This document shows, piece by piece, positions 58,274-64,000 of a stretch of DNA of 64,000 bases. Position 1 is the stretch's first letter; every line of letters starts with the position of its first letter. Made by a program: the position numbers and the translations under genes. Origin of the DNA: Photobacterium obscurum (lineage in GTDB: Bacteria; Pseudomonadota; Gammaproteobacteria; Enterobacterales; Vibrionaceae); the NCBI RefSeq assembly GCF_026191635.1, contig NZ_JAKRRW010000001.1, forward strand, positions 372,001 to 436,000, in the 5' to 3' direction. The notes under the pieces are model-generated. The model saw only the letters and a program-made list of their open reading frames with translations, did not search any database and was not told the origin of the DNA.

Positions 58274-58513
58274 ATACACCTCCCCCAACCGGTACTGCAA
58301 ACTCAAAGAGCACGCTATTACTGCAATTGTTCACTGAATTTGTCTTAACTCGATGAACAATGCTGGCCTTTATATCTGTTGGTATTACCATGACGGTATT
58401 GAACAAAAACTGTTTATCCCACAGTGATATTGCCAGCATACCGCAGCCTAAACTGATAACGATGAACAATGTTCCAGCATGTGAGCCGCACAATACATTT
58501 AAGGAATACGACA

Positions 58514-58942
58514 ATGCATTTTACACTCCATCCGAGATTAGCAGCAGATACGACCATTTTAGGTGACTTACCACTCTGCCGCGTATTGCTGTCAAAAGAG
58601 GCATTAGGGCCGTGGCTGATCCTGGTGCCACGAAAAGATAACCTAACCGAAATTCATCACCTGCCCCAGGACGAACAATTTCAGCTGATGCGAGAATCAA
58701 GTGCGGTTGCTGCACTCCTGGAAACAGACTACCAGGCAGACAAAATCAATGTCGGCGCCCTTGGTAACCTGGTTCCGCAACTACATATTCACCACATCGC
58801 CCGCTTTCAATCAGATATTGCCTGGCCTGGGCCAGTTTGGGGCAAAACCGACGGTACCCAGCGCGAAGACGCTGTCCAACAAGCCCTTGCAGAAGAGCTT
58901 CGTGCCGAGCTTGCCACTATTGATGGTTTTATACCAAGTTAA
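58514..58942 (+). CDS. HIT family protein
   Basis: A 142-residue histidine-triad superfamily protein, probably a nucleotide hydrolase or transferase. The triad reads QLHIHHIARF (89-98): the usual first His of HxHxH is Gln, a known variant in one HIT branch. I chose ATG 58514 because AAGGAAT precedes it by eight bases. The final codons and stop overlap a copy of the TAATACC-type repeat (58929-58973), so the repeat supplies the last residues (IPS). Confidence 0.9.
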   Translation: MHFTLHPRLAADTTILGDLPLCRVLLSKEALGPWLILVPRKDNLTEIHHLPQDEQFQLMRESSAVAALLETDYQADKINVGALGNLVPQLHIHHIARFQSDIAWPGPVWGKTDGTQREDAVQQALAEELRAELATIDGFIPS

Positions 58943-58973
58943 ATAACGGTTCTACTTATCCAGATAGGTATTA
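58929..58973. repeat. 45-bp copy of the TAATACC repeat family
   Basis: The element begins TTATACCAAGTTAAATAA and ends TTATCCAGATAGGTATTA, so the termini are inverted. Its left end overlaps the 3' end and stop codon of the HIT gene. Similarity to the copy at 22856-22930 is partial. Confidence 0.5.
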
Positions 58974-58994
58974 CCCCGCTAAGTTAATCGCTAC

Positions 58995-59021
58995 AAAAAA
59001 GGCAGCCATTTGGCTGCCTTT
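58995..59021 (-). terminator. Terminator after feoC
   Basis: Stem AGGCAGCCA / TGGCTGCCT with a short loop. Six T residues follow on the minus strand, ending the feoABC transcript. Confidence 0.88.
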
Positions 59022-59042
59022 GCTTCGTATTGCTTTATCCTA

Positions 59043-59285
59043 TCAGCGTATCACAGTGACTGACAACTCATCGGCCTGTAGCCAGCGGTACCAGACCTCT
59101 TGTGCGCTCTGACAGCAAGACTCACTGTCACAACCCACCAGCTCTTTGCCCACAGTACCTTTGCGAATCCAGATATCCAGCATCGCATCGACACCATCCT
59201 CGCTCATGCCAAAGTGGTTCGCCAGACTTTTCCGGCTGACACGTCGCTGCTGTTCAATATACTGTTTTAGCTGCTGAAGGATCAT
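59043..59285 (-). CDS. feoC: FeoC-like regulatory protein
   Basis: An 80-residue small winged-helix protein of the FeoC family, associated with the ferrous iron transporter. The N-terminus reads MILQQLKQYIEQQRRVSRKSLANHFGMSEDGVDAML, a helix-turn-helix. A Cys cluster (CDSESCC) lies near 52-58 and may carry an Fe-S cluster, as suggested for enteric FeoC. It overlaps feoB by four bases (ATGA), so translation is coupled. Confidence 0.9.
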   Translation of the reverse strand: MILQQLKQYIEQQRRVSRKSLANHFGMSEDGVDAMLDIWIRKGTVGKELVGCDSESCCQSAQEVWYRWLQADELSVTVIR

Positions 59286-61555
59286 ACTAGAGCCAACTCT
59301 TCCTGTTGCTTCTGCCCCTGGCGTTTGAATGCCACGTATAGGCCAACGTTAATCAGCACAAAGAAGGCTATCCACGCCATGCTTGTTACGGGGTGATCGG
59401 TAAAGTGCGCCGCCTGATAGAAAATCGTCGCAAACGTATATGCCAACAGCATCGTCCACGCAGCAATAAATACCGAGAACTTCTGGCCAAACTCACGAAC
59501 GTAGGCACCCATCGCAGCTGCACAAGGCGTATATAGCAAGATGAAGATCAAGTAAGCCATCGCAGCAGCAGAGCTAACAAAATGCGCCTGAATATTGCCA
59601 AACACAGAAGTGTCTACTTCCTGATCTTCGGCAACAGCCTCAAGATCTGTCAGCTCACCCACTTCAAGACCCAGGGGATCCGAGTAGCTCAGGTCGGCAA
59701 GGTTGGCAGGGATCGACTCTACCGCTTCCTGCAGACTTGCCAGTAGATCGTACTCAGCATCTTCTCCCTCAGAAGGGGCATACAGGCTATTCAAAGTACC
59801 AACTACCGCCTCTTTAGCGAAAATACCCGTAATAATACCCACTGTTGCAGGCCAGTTGTCTTCCTTAACACCAATCGGTGACAGTACCGGAGTAACAACC
59901 TGTGCCGCTTTTGACAGAACAGACTTATGAGTATCTTCATTACCGAATGTACCGTCAGTACCCAATGAATTGAAGAAGCTTAGAATCGCGACTACCACAA
60001 CGATTGTTTTACCGGCACCGAGAACAAATCGCTTCAGCTTCTGCCAGGTTTTGATACCCACATTACGCATCGTCGGGAATTCGTAATCAGGCATCTCCAT
60101 AATGAAGCTATCGCTCTTGCCCGGATATAGCGTGTTTCGTAGGATAAGTCCGGTCATAACGGCTGCCGCAATACCCAGAAGGTAAAGCGCAAATACAACG
60201 TTCTGGCCGCTCTGCGGGAAAAAGGCTGCAGCAAACAACGCATAAACTGGAAGACGAGCACCACATGACATAAACGGCGCCATTGCTGCTGCCAGTTTAC
60301 GCTCGCGTTCTTGCTCAAGGGTACGCGTGGCCATAATAGCAGGCACGTTACAGCCGAAGCCAAGCACCAATGGTACAAACGCCTTGCCCGGCAGGCCAAC
60401 CTTCTGCATTACTTTATCCAGAACAAACGCAGCACGCGCCATATAGCCGGAGCTTTCAAGTACGGCAAGGAACAAGTACAGGCAAGCGATAACAGGGATA
60501 AAGGTCGCAACCGTTTGGATACCGCCACCAATACCATCGGCAATAACCGTGACTAGCCAAACCGGTAAGTGATCATCAAGCAGATAGTGACCACCATCGA
60601 CCAAAATTGCACCGACACCAATATCAAAGAAGTCGATAAATGCACTACCGATATTAATCGAGAACATAAACATCAGGTACATCACAACGAAAAAGAATGG
60701 AATACCAAATGCGCGGTGTAATAGCACTGAGTCAATTTTATCGCTGATACTGCGGCTTAGCTTACCTTCTTGACGGCGGACATTCTGGCAGAGCTTATGT
60801 AGGTAGGTATAACGGACATCTGCTACCTGAATATCAGGGTCAACGTCCACTAGTAACTTGTTACGAACATTGCAGGCTTGGCTTTTATCCGAATCTGACA
60901 GGCCGTTAATCACCAGTGTATCGTTTTCCAATACCCGAATTGCCTGCGAACGAGCTTTGAGCTGCTCATCAGAGAACAAGCCTTGTAACTCGGTAACTGC
61001 TGCCTCAAAACGCTCACCGTAGTTCAGCGCCAGCTCACCAACAGCAACGCCTTGCGCCAACATTTTGTGCAGCTTGGCTTTAAACTCGGTAACTTGCTTA
61101 AGGTTGTTTGCCGAAAGACACATCACCGGGCAGCCCAGTGCCTTTTCAAGTGCTTTCACATCCAGCACCTGGCGCTGACGTGCCAGTACATCCATTTTGT
61201 TCAGGACAACAACCATCGGACGGCCAAGTTCGCGCAGCTGCAACGTCATATACAGGCTACGCTCCAGGCAGGAAGCGTCAACCACGTTAATGATGACATC
61301 TGCAGGCATCGTCAAAATAGCACGGGAGGCGATGGCCTCATCAAGGCTGTTGGCGTCGTTCGCACTGTCAAGGTTATAGATCCCAGGCAAATCCGTTAAC
61401 GCAAAATCGTCACCAGCGCACTGATAGTTACCGGTTTTCTTTTCTACAGTAACACCTGCCCAGTTACCGACTTGCTGTTTCGCTCCGGTCAGGCCATTAA
61501 AGAGTGTGGTTTTACCACTGTTAGGGTTGCCGACTGTAAGGATGTTGTATTGCAT
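59282..61555 (-). CDS. feoB: Ferrous iron transport protein FeoB
   Basis: FeoB imports Fe2+ across the inner membrane. The 757-residue protein has an N-terminal G domain (G1 GNPNSGKTTL, 9-18; G3 DLPG near 57; G4 NKMD near 121), a helical GDI domain (about 170-265), and a membrane domain with two Gate motifs (including ACLYLFLAVLESSGYMARAAF and PLVLGFGCNVPAIMATRT). The G1 motif of plain GTPase type is standard. It overlaps the feoA stop by one base and feoC by four. Confidence 0.97.
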   Translation of the reverse strand: MQYNILTVGNPNSGKTTLFNGLTGAKQQVGNWAGVTVEKKTGNYQCAGDDFALTDLPGIYNLDSANDANSLDEAIASRAILTMPADVIINVVDASCLERSLYMTLQLRELGRPMVVVLNKMDVLARQRQVLDVKALEKALGCPVMCLSANNLKQVTEFKAKLHKMLAQGVAVGELALNYGERFEAAVTELQGLFSDEQLKARSQAIRVLENDTLVINGLSDSDKSQACNVRNKLLVDVDPDIQVADVRYTYLHKLCQNVRRQEGKLSRSISDKIDSVLLHRAFGIPFFFVVMYLMFMFSINIGSAFIDFFDIGVGAILVDGGHYLLDDHLPVWLVTVIADGIGGGIQTVATFIPVIACLYLFLAVLESSGYMARAAFVLDKVMQKVGLPGKAFVPLVLGFGCNVPAIMATRTLEQERERKLAAAMAPFMSCGARLPVYALFAAAFFPQSGQNVVFALYLLGIAAAVMTGLILRNTLYPGKSDSFIMEMPDYEFPTMRNVGIKTWQKLKRFVLGAGKTIVVVVAILSFFNSLGTDGTFGNEDTHKSVLSKAAQVVTPVLSPIGVKEDNWPATVGIITGIFAKEAVVGTLNSLYAPSEGEDAEYDLLASLQEAVESIPANLADLSYSDPLGLEVGELTDLEAVAEDQEVDTSVFGNIQAHFVSSAAAMAYLIFILLYTPCAAAMGAYVREFGQKFSVFIAAWTMLLAYTFATIFYQAAHFTDHPVTSMAWIAFFVLINVGLYVAFKRQGQKQQEELALV

Positions 61556-61782
61556 TAGCGTACCTCCACGTTGATGTTGGCTGCTATTTGCTTACGCATT
61601 GCAATGTCGACACCACGCACACGAACCTGAAGCGGATCACCTAGTGGTGCCAATCGAACAACGGTGACCTGAGTCTCTGGTAATAATCCCATGACCATTA
61701 ACTTTTTGCGGGTTGCAGAAGGAAGTTCGGACATATCTGTCACGACTCCATTTTCGCCGCACGACAACTCTGACAGTTTCAT
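61555..61782 (-). CDS. feoA: Ferrous iron transport protein FeoA
   Basis: A 75-residue SH3-like protein (enteric 75) required with FeoB for Fe2+ uptake. It begins MKLSELSCGENGVVTDM and has VRLAPLGDPLQVRVRGVDIAMRK near 43-65. It is the first gene of feoABC. An FNR-like box lies 73-86 bases upstream and AT-rich sequence at about 61800-61820 weakly resembles a Fur box (AATGCTAATTATTCTTATT). Confidence 0.96.
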   Translation of the reverse strand: MKLSELSCGENGVVTDMSELPSATRKKLMVMGLLPETQVTVVRLAPLGDPLQVRVRGVDIAMRKQIAANINVEVR

Positions 61783-61854
61783 TTTAAACCGACACCTTAA
61801 TAAGAATAATTAGCATTTATACTAGCAATATTACAGATTGAAACAATATTCGTA

Positions 61855-61868
61855 TTGTTTTAAATCAA
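61855..61868. promoter_or_regulatory. FNR-like binding site upstream of feoA
   Basis: TTGTTTTAAATCAA (TTGATTTAAAACAA on the feo strand) matches TTGAT-N4-ATCAA at nine of ten positions. It lies 73-86 bases upstream of feoA. Anaerobic activation of feo by FNR is known in enterics. Confidence 0.55.
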
Positions 61869-62205
61869 AAAAACCACTCCAACTGTAGGCTTATTAAGCA
61901 AATTTGCCCCCAAACGACTTCAATCAGATTGATTTAAAAAGGGAGCTATATGTTCAGCTCAAGAAAAATCATGCCTGGAGTTGTTGAACCTTTTTAACGT
62001 GATTTGACACGAAAATAGGCTTTCGCAACTACTTCCAAGCAAAGAACGCCTGTTTTTAACGTAGAGCCACGATGCCTTCAAATCAGTACCCAGCCTACAT
62101 GGCCTGACATACCAGCCCAGCTGAAACAAGCATCTTGACGTCATCTGGAGGTATGCGTTGCGGAATACATATTCGGTGCAGTATGGAAAAACAACTTTGA
62201 CGTTT

Positions 62206-62233
62206 TTGACAAGTCCGTCAAACCGTATATAAA
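62206..62233 (+). promoter_or_regulatory. Sigma-70 promoter for the candidate sRNA
   Basis: TTGACA (62206-62211), a 16-base spacer and TATAAA (62228-62233) form a strong promoter with a predicted start near 62240. The -35 is flanked by inverted TTTGACG (62196-62202) and CGTCAAA (62216-62222), possibly an operator. Confidence 0.6.
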
Positions 62234-62239
62234 TTCATA

Positions 62240-62455
62240 CCTTTCAAGCAGTTAGTCAAGTTGGCGTATATCTATAACTTGCTGGCGCAGATCTAATAAC
62301 AGAAACAAAGCCAAAACGTTATATTGCTTCCAGCAAGAGGCCACTGGCCCAGTGATATTCCAAAGGCAATATGGCGACCGTCATATTGCCGGCAGCAAGC
62401 GAAGGTGCCATTGGCACCCGTGATATGGCCTAATAAGCCATATCACGCTTTTTTT
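62240..62455 (+). ncRNA. Candidate structured small RNA with two homologous units
   Basis: About 215 bases between a promoter and a strong terminator, without a credible reading frame. Hairpins follow in order: GGCC-ACT-GGCC (62339-62349), GGCAATATG/CATATTGCC (62365-62390), GGTGCC-ATT-GGCACC (62404-62418), then the terminator stem. ATATTGC-N3-CAGCAAG occurs at 62321-62337 and again at 62383-62399, so the 3' half is made of two related ~62-base units. CTTGCTGG (62278-62285) can pair with CCAGCAAG (62330-62337). No match to a known sRNA family was recognised. Confidence 0.6.
62420..62455 (+). terminator. Terminator of the candidate sRNA
   Basis: Perfect ten-base stem GTGATATGGC / GCCATATCAC with a seven-base loop, then GC and seven T residues. 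No protein-coding gene on the plus strand precedes it, so it implies a non-coding transcript. Confidence 0.88.
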
Positions 62456-62534
62456 GTTACCCTTCTTTCGCGACAGACCTTTTTTGCCAAAGTAGTAAAA
62501 CCTCTCCCTATGGCCGATAAGACCAACACAGTAC

Positions 62535-62586
62535 TTATACCAATTAGCATAAAATTCGAAACTCGTATTTATACTGATTGGTATTA
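62535..62586. repeat. 52-bp palindromic repeat (TTATACCAAT ... ATTGGTATTA)
   Basis: Nineteen-base arms at 62535-62553 and 62568-62586 are inverted copies matching at 16 positions. The arms begin with the same TTATACC/TAATACC edge as the other dispersed palindromes of the window. It lies between the sRNA candidate and the 3' end of the regulator gene. Confidence 0.65.
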
Positions 62587-62640
62587 GGCAAGTTTGGGAT
62601 TATAGGGAACAACTGGAGTCTGCGTGTGCAGAACCAAAGA

Positions 62641-64000
62641 TTAGAGTGAGGGCTGAGCCTGATATTTAGCCGCATACTGAGATGGGGTAATGCCAAAGTG
62701 CGCTTTAAAGCGTGTACTAAAATAAGACGGCTCATTAAAGCCACACGAGAGTGCGACATCGGAAATACGATCACCCTGCTTGAGCATCAGTTTCGCCTGC
62801 TCAAAACGGAACTGAACAACATAGTCTTTAAACAACATCCCAAACTCTTGCTTAAATTTACGCTGTAAGCTTCGCTCGGACATATATAGCGCTTTTGCTG
62901 CTGCAGCCGTACCAAAGTCAGCATGGTGAAAATGGTCTTCGACCAAAACCATAACATTCTTGCGCCACAAGGAAAGGGGCTCCGACGTAGATAAAACAGT
63001 TTCGCCGTTAGCTTCGAACGATGAAAACGGAGGCTGTTCGCCATTCAATAAAAATGAAAGACGCGCAAGCAATGTATCAGGCGCAATGGGCTTACTTAAA
63101 ATCAAATCAATCTCAGCTTCACTAACAAGGGCATCGATGTCGAAATTGTCCTCAACCATTAAAACAAAGCGCATCCAACGCAAAGACGGATCATCATGAA
63201 GTCGCTCCCGAACTTGCCGTCCCTGCAGCCCCGGTAAGTCGATGTCACACAACATCAAATCAGGCCGGTTTTGTTTGGCAAGAAGCACAGCTTCATAACC
63301 GTCCTTTGCAACTGCGATAGAAAACTCCTGCTGCAGCAAGAGTTTTAGACATGAAACAAATTCAGAATCGGTTGAAGCAACAATCACCGACGGTAGGCTA
63401 CTTCGTGGCTCGCCAGTTTTTTCGCTGTGCTTGGTTGTGGCCTCGACTTCGCGATAAAGCGGTAAGGTCAGAATAAATTCACTCCCTACCCCCTGATAGC
63501 TAATCACCGATATATCACCATCATATCGCTCAACCAGTTCTTTAACCGTACTCAAGCCAAGGCCGAACCCCATCTCCAGATTAAAGTTCGCATCTTCCTT
63601 AAAATAACCATCAAAGATATTTTTCCGAATATCCTCCGACATCCCCTTCCCGGTATCACTGACCGAGATCACTAGTTTCTGGCCTCGGTGCTTAACGCCC
63701 ACCGTAATACAACCACTCCTAGCCGTATACTTAAGTGCATTCGACAGTAGGTTTCCAATCATGATTTCAAGGTGATAGGGAGCCATTTTCACACTCAGCC
63801 CGCAGGTGTCATCTTCAAGACATAAGATGATCTCTTTGCGCTCCGCTTCCATCTGCCAACTCTGGCATGATGCCTGAATAATTGGGCTGACAAGTTGCTC
63901 ACAAAGCTTATCTGGCTCAACAAAAGCCAATGCATCCCGGTTTAGCAGTTGCTCGGCCAGGTGCAAAGAACGCTCTACATTTCTCACAACCAAATCAAGC
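62641..64000 (-). CDS. Hybrid histidine kinase/response regulator/AraC-type regulator, 5' end missing
   Basis: At least 450 residues are visible; the N-terminal sensor lies beyond the right edge and the Met at 63993 is probably internal. Domains in order: the end of a HisKA-like helix; a HATPase_c domain (N box NLLSNALKYT, G1 SDTGKGM, G2 MGFGLGLST); a receiver domain (about 205-320; phospho-Asp in LCDIDLPGLQG, Lys in LSKPI, but the first acidic pair is reduced to STD); and a C-terminal AraC helix-turn-helix (about 345-450; SERSLQRKFKQEFG and SDVALSCGFNEPSYFSTRFKAHFGITPSQY). Such one-protein two-component systems sense a signal and bind DNA directly. Target unknown. Confidence 0.9.
   Translation of the reverse strand, partial: LDLVVRNVERSLHLAEQLLNRDALAFVEPDKLCEQLVSPIIQASCQSWQMEAERKEIILCLEDDTCGLSVKMAPYHLEIMIGNLLSNALKYTARSGCITVGVKHRGQKLVISVSDTGKGMSEDIRKNIFDGYFKEDANFNLEMGFGLGLSTVKELVERYDGDISVISYQGVGSEFILTLPLYREVEATTKHSEKTGEPRSSLPSVIVASTDSEFVSCLKLLLQQEFSIAVAKDGYEAVLLAKQNRPDLMLCDIDLPGLQGRQVRERLHDDPSLRWMRFVLMVEDNFDIDALVSEAEIDLILSKPIAPDTLLARLSFLLNGEQPPFSSFEANGETVLSTSEPLSLWRKNVMVLVEDHFHHADFGTAAAAKALYMSERSLQRKFKQEFGMLFKDYVVQFRFEQAKLMLKQGDRISDVALSCGFNEPSYFSTRFKAHFGITPSQYAAKYQAQPSL

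Noticed and set aside
61959..62144. 61-codon minus-strand frame upstream of feoA
   Set aside because: No ribosome binding site and atypical composition; probably chance.
62324..62587. 87-codon plus-strand frame
   Set aside because: It starts at a TTG, crosses the strong terminator at 62420-62455 and includes part of a palindromic repeat.

Overview
The window looks like a chromosomal segment of a marine gammaproteobacterium of the family Vibrionaceae, most likely Photobacterium or a close relative. The case rests on protein sequences and on gene order: ruvC-yebC-aspS, yecE-cmoA-cmoB, adhE next to ychE, hisGDCBHAFI, minCDE with ycgL, rnd-fadD-hydrolase-slp-tsaB-yoaA, yecM beside argS, and feoABC. 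Species cannot be fixed from the sequence alone. Nearly all of the window is core genome. I see no prophage, insertion sequence, integron, CRISPR array, rRNA or tRNA.

Layout. 1-3512 (minus): a partial unknown membrane gene at the left edge, then ruvC, yebC and aspS. 3831-6644 (plus): yecE, cmoA and cmoB (DUF72 protein and tRNA wobble-uridine modification). 6733-10004 (plus): a tight three-gene cassette of retropepsin-like lipoprotein, inactive-transglutaminase/7TM protein and ATP-grasp ligase, predicted to be an envelope peptide-ligation or peptide-modification system. 10117-12923 (plus): a C-S lyase, an unknown protein and a degenerate SDR. 13022-17084: adhE and ychE, divergent around a 721-base region carrying FNR-like and CRP-like sites. 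17235-22798: a K+ channel with a zinc ribbon, glpQ, and a 1039-residue repeat lipoprotein. 23031-28991: cysS, ppiB, lpxH, a TSUP transporter, an HDOD/EAL-like protein and a YchJ-family protein.

29645-37062 is a complete histidine operon with an attenuator: a leader peptide with five consecutive His codons, a terminator, then hisG, D, C, B, H, A, F and IE. 37133-39471 (minus) holds tdk and an NhaC-family transporter. The transporter is preceded by a clear lysine riboswitch, so it is probably a lysine transporter (LysW-like) and not a housekeeping antiporter. Then come hns, a MltB-type transglycosylase, ycgL, minCDE, rnd, and fadD with a FadR-like operator. An envelope/hydrolase cluster leads to tsaB and yoaA, followed by an exported truncated globin, purU, yecM and argS. 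Upstream of argS lies a three-level nested palindrome. A diguanylate cyclase, a DUF924 protein, a HIT protein and feoABC follow. The right edge carries an unannotated structured RNA candidate (about 62240-62455) and the 3' part of a hybrid sensor kinase/response regulator/AraC protein.

The most unusual items are the sRNA candidate built from two homologous ~62-nt units, the lysine riboswitch, the retropepsin/transglutaminase/ATP-grasp cassette, the nested palindrome before argS, the nine-repeat lipoprotein, the SDR lacking its catalytic Ser and Tyr, and a family of short dispersed palindromes beginning TAATACC or TTATACC.
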